Origin: Hygrocybe punicea
Taxonomy: Eukaryota > Basidiomycota > Agaricomycetes > Agaricales > Hygrophoraceae
Reading direction: 5' to 3'
Length of the DNA: 64,000 bases
NCBI GenBank assembly: GCA_963556145.1
Contig: OY744464.1
Coordinates: forward strand, 5,270,001 to 5,334,000
The stretch's first letter is position 1. Each line of letters begins with the position of its first letter. Below are positions 1 through 12,026 of this stretch, piece after piece. A program made the translations under genes and the position numbers. Below the pieces are notes generated by a model, which had not been told where the DNA came from, made no database searches, and was given only the letters and a program-made list of their open reading frames with translations.

Positions 1-672
1 TTCACTTGTAGCACATAGCTACCATAGCACAGGATCCCTCACAGTAGTATAAAAGTAGCACATTTACACTACAATAGATATAGAAATACAGATACCCAGA
101 CACCCATATAGAAACCTCTTATCATCCCATCTCATTTATACTTGCCTTTGTCCTTTCCCCCACATTCTCCCTCTGATTTCAGAACCCCTGGATTCAGGTT
201 GGATTGACTAGACCTCTCTAAAGAAACTGATTCCTCTGATCACTTTCTAGCTGATCACCCCTTTCCATAGATTCCTATTCCAGGTCTACAACAGAACTCG
301 CTGTCACAGCAAAGACATGGATGGAGGTTCTAACAAAGTTGAGGTTGGTGATGTAGGCGATGTGGGTGTCGAACTAAGATCGGATGAGTCGGGTGTTATT
401 GTAATAATTGGTATATCAACTGATTCGAGACTGTCGGATGAAAGATATAAGGGGGTATTTGACCCAGAGACAAGCAGGAGATTGTTGTGTCGAGCAAGGT
501 GATCAGGTGCTAACTGGAAGAAGTCATTGTTGATTGTTGGGTTGAAGGCGGCTAGAGAAAGTTCTTGTTGAAGAGTTCTTTGAGGAAGGTCTCAAAGACA
601 ACAGTCAGAGGGAGGAATATGGGAAGAGGAAGCTATGGTGGTGCTAAACTATTCCTCGCACTGGGCTCCAGA
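1..672 (-). repeat. Degenerate internal leader of an older gypsy copy
   Basis: From about base 290 to 672 the sequence matches the leader between gag and the 5' LTR of the intact gypsy element (about 31650-32017), in the same minus-strand orientation. Most differences are CpG changed to TpG or CpA. The decayed primer-binding site lies at about 654-670. Bases 1-289 do not match the intact element by eye and I see no gene in them. The copy runs off the left edge of the window. Confidence 0.7.
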
Positions 673-1466
673 TGTAATGGCGAGGTTGGGGTGGCTGCGG
701 AATAAAGATCCTAACCTGGGGGGTGTCAGCATAGAAGTGACTAGGAATAGTCTAGCAAGCTTCAGTGAGATGATAAGAAACAAAGAGTAGAAAGCCGCCA
801 AGTAAAACTACTAATGACTAATGAGACCGGTCAAAGCCAACAAAGCTGACGATGTCAGGTACGGCGGGTCGGGTGTCGGGTGACAAGGAATGTAGGAATA
901 AGGATGGTAGAATGATGGGGAGAGTGTCAAGAGAGTGTTGAGGAATCCGACGAGCTGTATGAGCGATAGATTTTAATGAGACTGATTCTCAGAGAGAGGA
1001 AACAGGGGAACTGGTTTCTTTTTTTGACACGGCACTTGGGCACCATTTTTATACTACAAAATTCTCTATCTAGATTCAGATGAGAGTCCTCAGCCAATGA
1101 GAGAGAACAAAGAGGAATGGAAATGGGGAAATGAGAGGAGGGTTGTGACGCGATGATGACAGGAAAATGAAGGGGAAAGCAAATATCCAAGAAAATAATC
1201 TAAAGATTCATACCTATCTCCGAAAGGACGAAGGGATGCATATATAAGGCACGTCCGAAGTCGGGATTCAAGTCCAATGAGATCTGTCTGCGATAATTGG
1301 GATTCCATGAGTTTAGGAGGTGGACTGACCTGGTACGCGAGCGGCCATGCTAGTTGGTATGCATCGGGTTACGTCAGGTTCAAGCGTGGATTGCTACAGA
1401 CGTCAGGTTCGAGCAGATTCAAGAGATATCGTGTTTACGGCCTCAGAGGGTCAAGCACCCTCTACA
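673..1466 (-). repeat. Degenerate 5' LTR of a Ty3/gypsy copy
   Basis: This stretch starts TGTAATGGCG and ends CCCTCTACA. It aligns along its length with the 785-bp LTRs at 23015-23799 and 32018-32802. It is about 794 bp and much more diverged, with changes concentrated at former CpG sites. The leader continues on its left, so it is the 5' LTR of a minus-strand element extending beyond the window. On the right it abuts the tyrosine-recombinase-like pseudogene, which it truncates. Confidence 0.8.
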
Positions 1467-2107
1467 ACGAGCATATGCCATATTGGCCACAATCAGGCTC
1501 ATTGAAGTCTGGTGAAAATTCAGGAACAGGTTGGCCCAGGACATGGAAGTGTGCGAAGAAGAGCAGGGCAAGTGCACCAACCCCATGGAGTTCAGGCAGG
1601 CAGTGACGCAATGCACCATGTTCATCCACTCGCCCCATCTGGTTGTGCTTCACATTGTCTGCGAGCGCCACCAAGGCCTGAACAAATTGTAAGTAATGGT
1701 GAGCCTTCATCTTCCCACCTTGCATATTCAAAAACATCACTCACTGGAATCTGACACCCAGGTGCAACATCATTGAAGGGGATCATGGTCTGAAACAAAT
1801 CAGACCAGAGCAGCATCTGAGCACTCTCACCTTGGAATGCTGTCTGGCTTGATAGCAACATCATGGCCCGATCCCGAATAGCAATGAACAGCCACTCACA
1901 GCTGCTGGCTGCATTGGTTAGGCACCAAATGGAGCAGCTCTCAAGCTCCTTCACCGAGTAAGTGTCTGGAAGGATATGTCAGTCACTGCCACTGCACACA
2001 TTGGGTTAATGGGAGGCACGCACCTGATGAGCTCCCTGCCACTTTGAGGACCTGGGCATCATCGGCACATTTAGGCTCATGGTGCTGAACAGCTTTTTTG
2101 AAAGCGG
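1467..2107 (-). pseudogene. C-terminal part of a Crypton/Ndc10-like tyrosine recombinase gene
   Basis: On the minus strand a spliced reading gives a segment with FKKAVQHHEPK, then KELESCSIWCLTN, IAIRDRAMMLLSS and QGESAQMLLWSDLF, followed in another frame by DNVKHNQMGRVDEHGALRH and ALALLFFAHFHVLGQPVP. At least one clean intron is visible (donor GTGCGTGCC, acceptor CCTTCCAG, near 1955-2035). From memory the pattern resembles the repetitive Ndc10-like (Crypton-type) tyrosine recombinases of Agaricomycetes; no search was possible. It is truncated at 1466 by an older gypsy LTR and interrupted at 2107 by the 19-kb LTR element. The gene continues at 21107-21163 and 22397-23014. Frame changes show that it is dead. 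Confidence 0.5.
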
Positions 2108-2265
2108 TGGAGTAGTGGGACCTGGCCAGTCACATGACCGGGTTCCCACAGTTAACCTAGTTAGTAGCCTTCCCGATGTAGTAGTCAGTCCATTATCCTA
2201 TCCATCCCAGTCCTACCTCTCGAGTCCTGCGTGAGCCCCTGGAGAGGTACCAAGGTACCTGTCCA
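2108..2265 (+). repeat. Left LTR of the outer element
   Basis: 158 bp, TG...CA ends, pairing with 20945-21102. It carries the diverged form TCACATGAC of the TCACGTGAC palindrome seen intact in the right LTR. Confidence 0.88.
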
Positions 2266-2851
2266 TCATGGTGATGAGAGTGCCATTCAACCCACGGATC
2301 CTCTTTTTTTCTTTGTTCTCTCGTTATCTTTTTTTTTTACTGGCTTTCTCGTGAGACGACTGCTTTTTTTCGGCCTCACCACCGCAGCTGTGCAGCCGCG
2401 AATTTTTCACTCGATTCTCAGCCTTACAGATGCTCGCGTTACCCCCAGCACTCTCATTCAGCCCAGTAGGGCCCACATCGGTTGCGTTGCCACAAAAAAC
2501 ACAGCCGCAACCCTTTTTGAACAGCCCCAGGCTGCGTCACCTCGTTCGCGCCCCATTGTGCACCATTCTTAGGTCCGGGATGACCCCCACTGACTTCATT
2601 CAACGTTTTACGACCCCACCTTACCCCACGTCACGTCAGAAGCACTGTCGATGCCCATTTCTTGACACCCAACGGCCATCCTGCGTCGTGCCACGTCATC
2701 ACTCTCGACCCCCCATTTTTTCGTGTAACCAGGCTCCACCCACATTCACCCAAACCCCCGCACCCACAGTCAACGACCCAGCGTTCCGGTTCTGCCCAAA
2801 CGAACCCCCATCGCCGTCCAGTTAAGTGCCCGCGTCCTGCCATGTCACCAC
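2266..2851 (+). other. Left internal part of the outer LTR element
   Basis: Begins with the primer-binding-like TGGTGATGAGAG (2269-2280). The rest is C-rich and translates to Pro/Thr/Ser-rich low-complexity peptide in more than one frame. I recognise no protein domain. It continues after the nested element at 19877. Confidence 0.7.
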
Positions 2852-3118
2852 TGATACGCAGCACACGTCCCTAAGCATGGAAACCTTCTATTAGACCTAT
2901 TCTAGCCTCGGACATGCTGCAATTCACTGCGAAACATCCCGATTTATATGTATCTCCATTGCGATGCGACTGCGATATGTGCGCGATACGGGCGATAATT
3001 TGACATTACGGCGATTTTCTTCGGAGCGCTTTGGCCCCCTTCGGAAACATATTTCGAGCCTCTCCGACATCATCCACGCTTATACCGTTCACCCTATTCC
3101 ATTCCGATTCCGTTCCGG

Positions 3119-3275
3119 TGTAGTAGTTGTGCCTGTCCTGTCACGTGACTGGATTCCCACGGTTCGTCGTAGTCAGTAGCTGATCTGATGTAGTAGATAG
3201 TTCCTATCCTAGTCTTTCCATGCTTTCCAGCTAGACTCTGTCGGAGAGTCCCTCAGCAGCCCCCGACCCTCTCCA
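3119..3275 (+). repeat. Left 157-bp LTR of the level-3 element
   Basis: Pairs with 14910-15066. It contains the palindrome TCACGTGAC, shared with the LTRs at 20945 and 19331. Confidence 0.88.
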
Positions 3276-4861
3276 ACGTGGTGATGAGAGCGGCTTCGAA
3301 CCCTGCCAGCGAATCTCTGTGATTTCCAAGCTTTTCCATCTTTTCCTGTCCCTTTCAGCGCTTTTTCGAGCCCCAGAACATTTCTGCACATTGAATACCA
3401 AGAACCGAGCCCTTTATCGTCCAAGAACCGAGAACTTTCAGAACTTTGAGCACCGAGAACCGAGTACCAAGAACTTTCAGAACCCGAGCACCGAGAACCG
3501 AGAACTTTTCACATTTTATTTCGCCATGACAAACAAAAAGAAAACAACAAAAAAATCCTCTACTGCTAGTGTTATGGACCAACGTGAACCTACACCCATC
3601 ACTTCGGGTTCCCAGTTTCAAGATGGCGCAATCGTGCGCATTAAAGACATAGAAAAGCTCGTGTCATCAGTCCTCGAAAAAGGCAGAGCCGAGGGCATCG
3701 CGGAAGAACGCGCTCGCTGGGAGCGTTCTACAGCACCCACCGGTGTCCGCGCATCCACCCAGTTAGCCCCACCACCCACCAGCAATTCCGCGTCAGTGCA
3801 GACGGATGCGACGCCAACAAGGGCTTCTGCATCAGCCCAAACAGAGCCGTACACCCTCGTATACACACAACATCAATCGCCGGCCAACGGCACCTCCGTG
3901 TCGACCCAAACGGCACTCCCCTACACCGCTACAACAACTGCAATTCCAGCGGCACCATCCCGCACCTCTGTAGCAACCCAGATGCAAATGGCATCCATAT
4001 ACGCGTCCGACGCAAACGACGCCAGCCACCATTTCCGTGGCAACCCCACATCAATCACCTACCACCACCTCCGCGTCAAGCCAAACGGCCCCACCCACCT
4101 GCACGTCCACGTCAGTGCAGACGAACGAGCCCCCACCAGACCCAAGCACATCAGAAATGACGATGATCACACCAGCTCCCGCCACATCATCGTCGAACAC
4201 CCAAACGGCCCCGTCCTCGCATGAAAACGCACCCCGGCACACCCCAACGCGCCACACACCTGCGTCGACCCCAGATCCACCAGCCCCACCGAAGACCGCA
4301 TCCGTACACGCGTCCGACCGCAATTCCAACGTGCCGGCGCCAGTACCCAACCAGTTTACGCCCCCACAGGCCCAAAATCCCGCGCCCGTGCAACAAAATG
4401 CACCCAGACGCGCCCCAGACCCCGTTTTTCCCCCAGGTATATACCTTACGCGCCCACCATTGCAAGAGACAATGGCAACCGCGTTGCACGACGCCCCGTC
4501 GTCAAATAGTGCCCCAACGCAAACCCCTGTGCCCAAAACCCAACGGGAGATGCATCACGCGCCCGCGTCGACCCCAAACACACCGTTCCCGCTGCAAAAC
4601 GCGTCCGAACGTGTCTCAAGTCCCACCCCTGCCCCAGACCCCGTTCCTCCCCCAAGTACATGCCCTCACGCGCCCACGCCAGCCCAGAATCACGACGCCG
4701 CAACCCAGGCACCGCAACTGCGGATGCCATGGCCAGACGACGTCGAAACGCGAGCCAACGCGTGTGTGAAGTCCAGGGAGGCAGAGACGCAGTAGACCCA
4801 GTCGTTTTGGTTAACCCGATCGCAGATATAGTTGCAAAAGGTAGGTACACATAGCGCAGTT

Positions 4862-6690
4862 GCTTGCTGGGGGGGTAGGTTAACCCAAAAGACAGCTCTT
4901 GCTGGGGAAATGTGGTGTGGTAGGTTGACCCAGGTACAGATCTTGCTGGTCAAGGGCGCCTGGGTGGGTCAACCCGGTGTCAGCTCTGCCATGGGGTAGG
5001 TTAACCCAGGACAGCTATTCCAGGATGGATGGGTTGACCCAGGTCCAGCTGTTCAAGCCATGTGGGTTTACCTGGCTTCAGTTATTGCTGCAGCACTGGG
5101 TTGACCCTAGACCAGTTCTTGCTGCACACTGGGGTTGACCTGGACCCAGCTGTTGCTGCGGCATTGGGTTGACCAGGGCCCAGCACATGCTGGAGGGGGT
5201 GACTGGGGTCCAGCAATTGCTGGGTTGACCTGGCCCCAGCTCTTGCTGCAGGATTGGGTCAACCCAGGTCCAGCTCTTGTTGCAGTATCGGGTCAACCCA
5301 GGTCCAGCTCTTACTGCTGCACCGGGTGGACCCAGGGCCATCTTTTGCTGCAGCACTGGGTCAACCCAGGGCCAGCTATTGCTGGAGCATTGGGTTGACC
5401 TGGTCCCAGCTCTTGCTGCAGCACTTGGTTGACCCAGGTCCAGCACCTCCTGCAGGGCTTGGGTTGACCAGGGTCCAGCTATTGATGCAGCACTTGGTTG
5501 ACCCAGGTCCAGCAATTACTGTGGCATTGGGTTGACCTGGTCCCAGCTCTTGCTGCAGCACTGGGTTGACCCGGGTCCAGCACTTCCTGCAGGGCTTGGG
5601 TTGACCGGGGTCCAGCTATTGCTGCAGCATTTGGTTGACCCTGGCCCAGCACTTGCTGCAGGGTAGGTTGACCTGGTCCCAGCTCTTGCTGCAGCACTGG
5701 GTTGACCCAGGTCCAGCACTTCCTGCAGGGCTTGGGTTGACCGGGGTCCAGCTATTGCTGCAGCATTTGGTTGACCCTGGCCCAGCACTTGCTGCAGGGT
5801 AGGTTGACCTGGTCCCAGCTCTTGCTGCAGCACTGGGTTGACCCAGGTCCAGCACCTCCTGCAGGGCTTGGGTTGACCGGGTCCAGCTATTTCTGCAGCA
5901 CTGGGTTGACCCTGGCCCAGCACTTCCTGCAGGGTAGGTTGACCAGGGTCCAGCTATTGCTGCAGCACTGGGTTGACCAGGGTCCAGCACTTGCTGCAGG
6001 GCTTGGGTTGACCAGGGTCCAGCTATTGCTGCTGCACTAGGTTGACCCTGGCCCAGCACTTGCTGCAGGGTAGGTTGACCTGGTCCCAGCTCTTGCTGCA
6101 GCACTGGGTTGACCCAGGTCCAGCACTTCCTGCAGGGCTTGGGTTGACCGGGTCCAGCTATTTCTGCAGCACTGGGTTGACCCTGGCCCAGCACTTGCTG
6201 CAGGGTAGGTTGACCAGGGTCCAGCTATTGCTGCAGCACTGGGTTGACCAGGGTCCAGCACTTGCTGCAGGGCTTGGGTTGACCAGGGTCCAGCTATTGC
6301 TGCTGCACTAGGTTGACCCTGGCCCAGCACTTGCTGCAGGGTAGGTTGACTGGGGTCCAGCTATTGCTGCAGCACTTGGTTGACCCAGGTCCAGCAATTA
6401 CTGCAGCATTGGGTTGACCTGGTCCCAGCTCTTGCTGCAGCACTGGGTTGACCAGGGTCCAGCTATTGCTGCAGGGTAGGTTGACTGGGGTCCAGCCCGT
6501 TCTGTAGCGTTGGGTTGATCCTGGACCCACCCAATCGGCAGGATTGGGTTCACCACAGCCCGGCTATTGCTCCAGCACTGGGTTGCCATGCTCAGCTCTT
6601 GCTGCAGAATTGGGTTGACCCTGGCCTAGCTCTCGCTGCAGGATTGGGTTGACCAGGATCCAGCTCTTGCTGCCATGTGGGCTCATGTTG
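4862..6690 (+). repeat. Left arm 34-bp minisatellite
   Basis: About 53 units of roughly 34 bp, each with GGTTGACC or its complement GGTCAACC, followed by a CCAGCTCTTGCTGCAG-like segment. Units vary by point changes. The mirrored right arm (12735-14160) has about 42 units; the arm-length difference (about 366 bp) implies gain or loss of whole units. Short minus- and plus-strand ORFs across it are by-products of the repeat. Confidence 0.9.
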
Positions 6691-6779
6691 GTCCACAGGC
6701 TTGAGCCACACCCCAGTCTGCCTGCAATTATTTCATGTTCACAACATTGACAGAGCTCACACCAGCTCAAGCCAATATT

Positions 6780-7345
6780 TACTCAGAAACTGACATATAA
6801 AGTCATCAAAAATTTTCAATCTGTACATGACACACAATGTACCACGTAATATAATTTGAATGCACTTATTAAAAGCACAGGGAATAGCAAAATTAAAACA
6901 TTATTATTTTGACAATGCACAATATCTTACTTTCACTATCAGCTATCAGCCGTTACAGGAGCTATTTATTCCCAATGACAATCTATGACAAAATCAGAAC
7001 TTACCACACTTCAAATATTGTGCTTTTCTATTTAATATTGCTCAATTCTCCATTGGAATCAATATATATAACCTCACTATTACTTAAAATAGACACATAA
7101 ATTTAATGATTATTTTATCCAAATACATAATTATATAGTGAAGGGCAGAAGGCAGGTGAGAGGAAGATAGGGGAGTGGGAGAGGGAGGAAGGTGGGAGTA
7201 GGAGAGGGAGGAAGGTGGGAGTGGGAGAAGGGAGTGGGAGTGGGAGAAGGGGGAAGGTGGGAAGGCAGCAGGGACGGGAGGGAGACAGAGATGGAGACGG
7301 AGAGGGAGAGGGAGAGGGAGAGGGAGAGGGAGGAGGAGAGGGAGG
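6780..7345 (+). repeat. Inner left arm: AT-rich segment and purine tract
   Basis: 6780-7135 is AT-rich and has its inverted copy at about 12250-12610. 7141-7345 is almost pure purine (GGGAGAGGGA-type) with its pyrimidine complement at about 12036-12245. These are the inner portions of the inverted arms and hold no supported gene. Confidence 0.85.
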
Positions 7346-7396
7346 AGAGTCGGAAGTACATACCGGTTGCGTTCCCGTTGTCCTCGTCGTCTTTGT

Positions 7397-8223
7397 CTAC
7401 GTCTCCGCCGTCCTCGTCCTCGTCGTTCCCGTCCCAGTCGTCCCCGTCCCCATCGTCCACGTTTCCGCCGTTCCAGTCCCTGTCGTTCCCGTTCCCGTCG
7501 TTCCTCTCGGTGTCGTCATCGTCCTCGTTGTCGTTGTCATCGCCCGTAGTCCTCGTCGTCCGCCAGATCGTCGTCGTCGTCTGCGTCGTCCTATCGTCCC
7601 CTCGCTAGCCGTCCCCGTCGTTCCCGTCCCCGTCGTTCCCGTTCCCGTCGTCCCCGTTCCCATCGTCCTCCTTGTCATCGTCATCGTCATCGTCATCGTC
7701 GTCGTCATCGTCGTCGTCCTCTCGTCCTCGTTGTCGTCATCCCCGTCTCCGTCCCCGTCGTCGTCCTCGTCGTTCCCTGGATGCTCCCGTCGTCCTGTTG
7801 TCTCTTCGCTGGCCGTCTCCGTCCCCGTCGTCTTCCCTGGCTGGCCGTCTGTGCCCTCGTCGCCTCTGTCCCCGTCGTTGCCTGCCATCCGCCGTTTCGG
7901 CCCTTCAGTTGGGTGTTGACGTGACATGGCGCGGGCATGCCTGTTGCGGTTAATTTCAGGCGCGGCAGTGAGAAAGTCCTTCATAAAAACAATAATATTA
8001 TCTAGCATAGTAATAGTAATAAATTTTGAGAAATCTACTTACCTTCTACTTGATTTTGCTGCTGTTGCTGTTCTCGTGGACGCATCGTGGAGTACGCGAC
8101 GATTTGAACCCACGCCGGAGGTTGCCGATAATCTGCCCAAACGGGCGCGAGTTGCCTTATATGTAACCAAGATCTTACTTTTCTCAGTGTAATTGCATGG
8201 AGCACAACGACTGTGTAGCACAT
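7397..8223 (-). pseudogene. Diverged twin gene in the left half of the palindromic element
   Basis: Read on the minus strand from the centre outwards. An exon ends with REQQQQQNQVEG at 8043, followed by a clear donor GTAAGTAG (intron from 8042; acceptor either at 7979 or at CAACAG before about 7938). The downstream exon is Arg/Thr/Gly-rich with Asp-rich runs in an overlapping frame. Layout, position and short peptide similarity (WVQIVAYS versus RVQSFDSL) mirror the gene at 8723-9522. Frame shifts make it likely non-functional. No known domain is seen. Confidence 0.4.
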
Positions 8224-8722
8224 TTAAGACCATGTAGAGATAGAATTAGCCTCTAACTACATCCTCCCCAAATTTTGTATTTTATTATGGCATACATAGA
8301 GAGATATCCATGATTCATTGATACCTCCCTGCCAATTCCGGACCCTTAAAGTGCTACATTACCAATATTGCTCTGAAAAATATGAGAATAATTTGGAAAC
8401 TACTATGTAAAGTATCTATTGTATTGATGATCAGTGCCTGGCACTTGGTGGTCCCGGAATCTGTTGTAGCCAAGAAATGAAAGGTTCAAAGTAAAGCTGA
8501 ACTTGAAGTTCGGACTCGGTTGATGGGTCAGCCACAATGCACAATTCTGTGCATTTGCTTGGCTGAAACAAAGGTCCTGGTCCACCCACAATCAGGCACT
8601 TATGTGTACCACAATGAGTACTCATTAAAGTACTCCTTAGATTAATTTCAGATTTTTAAGACAAAGTTAGATCATTAAGGGTCCAATTCTGGCAGAGGAA
8701 TGGAATAAATTGTGAATAGCTC

Positions 8723-9522
8723 TTGATGCAGGGCCGAATAAAATACAAATTTTGGTATGAGGGTAGATATACCATATTTACACCTTTTGAGGATCTCACT
8801 TCGGGTATGCATGCATTGTTGTGCATGCTAGAAGATTCAAAAGCGTCAGCGACACTTCCATGTTTGGCAACTCGAACCCGTTTGGGAAATCGGCAACAGC
8901 CGGTTGGCTTTCCCGCGCGAGTTCAAAGCTTCGACTCGTTGATTTCAACAACGCGTCAACGCGTCAGACGGGTGCAGAGGAACACCCAAGGTAAATTTCT
9001 GATTTGAACATTTTTGTCTTCTTTGCTAATTGTTGACCTTTTGCAGCTACACCACGCCAAACACAGGCGAATCCAAAAACCCATCACCAGAACACAACGC
9101 GCCAGCAAACAGAACGGAAGCCGACGAAAACGGCCACCGTGAGGATGGCGGAAACGAGGCCGCGAGGCCGGGTACGAGGATGCGCCAACGACCAGGACGG
9201 ACGGCCGAGACAACCACGGCGGCAACGACGAGGACAGTCGACGAGGTCACAGACGGCCGGCGACGGGACAACGGGACGGAGAAGGATAGCGACGGGACGA
9301 CAGGACGACGGAGACGACGACGACCGTCCGGGGGACGACGACAACCATCCAGGTGGCGACGAGGACGACGACGGGGACGGAGACGCGGATGACGACGACA
9401 ACGAGGACGATGACGACGACGACGGGAACGACGGGAACGGGAACGACAGCGACGGGGACGACGGGGACGAGGACGGCGGAGACGCAGACGAGGACGACGG
9501 GACGAGGACGGCGGAGACGTAG
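8723..9522 (+). CDS. Two-exon gene for a basic then Asp-rich polar protein in the palindromic element
   Basis: Exon 1 is 8723-8990 and exon 2 is 9047-9522, with intron 8991-9046 (GTAAAT...TTGCAG, branch-like GCTAATTG). Joined they give about 247 aa in frame; a later start at about 8807 is possible. The N-terminal third is mixed, the middle is Arg/Thr/Gly/Gln-rich and the last 90 residues are mostly Asp, Gly, Asn and Glu. This charge layout recalls nucleic-acid or histone-binding proteins, but I recognise no domain and the acidic tail comes from a GAC-type repeat, so it could be low-complexity read-through. The clean intron supports transcription. The same gene appears again at 11200-11999 in the duplicated contig end. 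Confidence 0.45.
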
Positions 9523-9549
9523 ACGAAGACGACGAGGACAACGGGAACG

Positions 9550-9649
9550 NNNNNNNNNNNNNNNNNNNNNNNNNNNNNNNNNNNNNNNNNNNNNNNNNNN
9601 NNNNNNNNNNNNNNNNNNNNNNNNNNNNNNNNNNNNNNNNNNNNNNNNN
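9550..9649. other. 100-N scaffold gap
   Basis: Exactly 100 N. The left contig ends at 9549 and the right contig begins at 9650 with sequence equal to 7173 onwards. Confidence 0.99.
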
Positions 9650-12026
9650 GAGTGGGAGAGGGAGGAAGGTGGGAGTAGGAGAGGGAGGAAGGTGGGAGTG
9701 GGAGAAGGGAGTGGGAGTGGGAGAAGGGGGAAGGTGGGAAGGCAGCAGGGACGGGAGGGAGACAGAGATGGAGACGGAGAGGGAGAGGGAGAGGGAGAGG
9801 GAGAGGGAGGAGGAGAGGGAGGAGAGTCGGAAGTACATACCGGTTGCGTTCCCGTTGTCCTCGTCGTCTTTGTCTACGTCTCCGCCGTCCTCGTCCTCGT
9901 CGTTCCCGTCCCAGTCGTCCCCGTCCCCATCGTCCACGTTTCCGCCGTTCCAGTCCCTGTCGTTCCCGTTCCCGTCGTTCCTCTCGGTGTCGTCATCGTC
10001 CTCGTTGTCGTTGTCATCGCCCGTAGTCCTCGTCGTCCGCCAGATCGTCGTCGTCGTCTGCGTCGTCCTATCGTCCCCTCGCTAGCCGTCCCCGTCGTTC
10101 CCGTCCCCGTCGTTCCCGTTCCCGTCGTCCCCGTTCCCATCGTCCTCCTTGTCATCGTCATCGTCATCGTCATCGTCGTCGTCATCGTCGTCGTCCTCTC
10201 GTCCTCGTTGTCGTCATCCCCGTCTCCGTCCCCGTCGTCGTCCTCGTCGTTCCCTGGATGCTCCCGTCGTCCTGTTGTCTCTTCGCTGGCCGTCTCCGTC
10301 CCCGTCGTCTTCCCTGGCTGGCCGTCTGTGCCCTCGTCGCCTCTGTCCCCGTCGTTGCCTGCCATCCGCCGTTTCGGCCCTTCAGTTGGGTGTTGACGTG
10401 ACATGGCGCGGGCATGCCTGTTGCGGTTAATTTCAGGCGCGGCAGTGAGAAAGTCCTTCATAAAAACAATAATATTATCTAGCATAGTAATAGTAATAAA
10501 TTTTGAGAAATCTACTTACCTTCTACTTGATTTTGCTGCTGTTGCTGTTCTCGTGGACGCATCGTGGAGTACGCGACGATTTGAACCCACGCCGGAGGTT
10601 GCCGATAATCTGCCCAAACGGGCGCGAGTTGCCTTATATGTAACCAAGATCTTACTTTTCTCAGTGTAATTGCATGGAGCACAACGACTGTGTAGCACAT
10701 TTAAGACCATGTAGAGATAGAATTAGCCTCTAACTACATCCTCCCCAAATTTTGTATTTTATTATGGCATACATAGAGAGATATCCATGATTCATTGATA
10801 CCTCCCTGCCAATTCCGGACCCTTAAAGTGCTACATTACCAATATTGCTCTGAAAAATATGAGAATAATTTGGAAACTACTATGTAAAGTATCTATTGTA
10901 TTGATGATCAGTGCCTGGCACTTGGTGGTCCCGGAATCTGTTGTAGCCAAGAAATGAAAGGTTCAAAGTAAAGCTGAACTTGAAGTTCGGACTCGGTTGA
11001 TGGGTCAGCCACAATGCACAATTCTGTGCATTTGCTTGGCTGAAACAAAGGTCCTGGTCCACCCACAATCAGGCACTTATGTGTACCACAATGAGTACTC
11101 ATTAAAGTACTCCTTAGATTAATTTCAGATTTTTAAGACAAAGTTAGATCATTAAGGGTCCAATTCTGGCAGAGGAATGGAATAAATTGTGAATAGCTCT
11201 TGATGCAGGGCCGAATAAAATACAAATTTTGGTATGAGGGTAGATATACCATATTTACACCTTTTGAGGATCTCACTTCGGGTATGCATGCATTGTTGTG
11301 CATGCTAGAAGATTCAAAAGCGTCAGCGACACTTCCATGTTTGGCAACTCGAACCCGTTTGGGAAATCGGCAACAGCCGGTTGGCTTTCCCGCGCGAGTT
11401 CAAAGCTTCGACTCGTTGATTTCAACAACGCGTCAACGCGTCAGACGGGTGCAGAGGAACACCCAAGGTAAATTTCTGATTTGAACATTTTTGTCTTCTT
11501 TGCTAATTGTTGACCTTTTGCAGCTACACCACGCCAAACACAGGCGAATCCAAAAACCCATCACCAGAACACAACGCGCCAGCAAACAGAACGGAAGCCG
11601 ACGAAAACGGCCACCGTGAGGATGGCGGAAACGAGGCCGCGAGGCCGGGTACGAGGATGCGCCAACGACCAGGACGGACGGCCGAGACAACCACGGCGGC
11701 AACGACGAGGACAGTCGACGAGGTCACAGACGGCCGGCGACGGGACAACGGGACGGAGAAGGATAGCGACGGGACGACAGGACGACGGAGACGACGACGA
11801 CCGTCCGGGGGACGACGACAACCATCCAGGTGGCGACGAGGACGACGACGGGGACGGAGACGCGGATGACGACGACAACGAGGACGATGACGACGACGAC
11901 GGGAACGACGGGAACGGGAACGACAGCGACGGGGACGACGGGGACGAGGACGGCGGAGACGCAGACGAGGACGACGGGACGAGGACGGCGGAGACGTAGA
12001 CGAAGACGACGAGGACAACGGGAACG
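9650..12026 (+). repeat. Probable false duplication of 7173-9549
   Basis: This 2,377-bp segment repeats 7173-9549 at a constant offset of 2,477 (2,377 plus the 100 N). Every ORF translated in one copy has an identical partner in the other. The left copy stops at the gap, while the right copy runs on into the pyrimidine tract and right arm. The simplest reading is two overlapping contig ends placed side by side, not a biological tandem duplication. Confidence 0.85.

Noticed and set aside
4051..4536. Gly/Val/Ala-rich minus-strand ORF over the level-3 element
   Set aside because: Shadow of the Pro/Thr/Ala-rich coding strand; no landmarks of its own.
4862..6690. Regular 34-bp repeats considered as a CRISPR array
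   Set aside because: Units are contiguous without unique spacers, the host is a eukaryote, and the array forms one arm of an inverted repeat.
8049..8170. tRNA-like words (GGGTTCAAATC on the minus strand) considered as a tRNA gene or SINE
   Set aside because: The T-stem does not pair, there is no convincing A-box or cloverleaf, and the segment lies in an exon of the palindromic element.
9650..12026. Second set of genes identical to 7173-9549
   Set aside because: Probably an assembly duplicate; annotating them again would double count.
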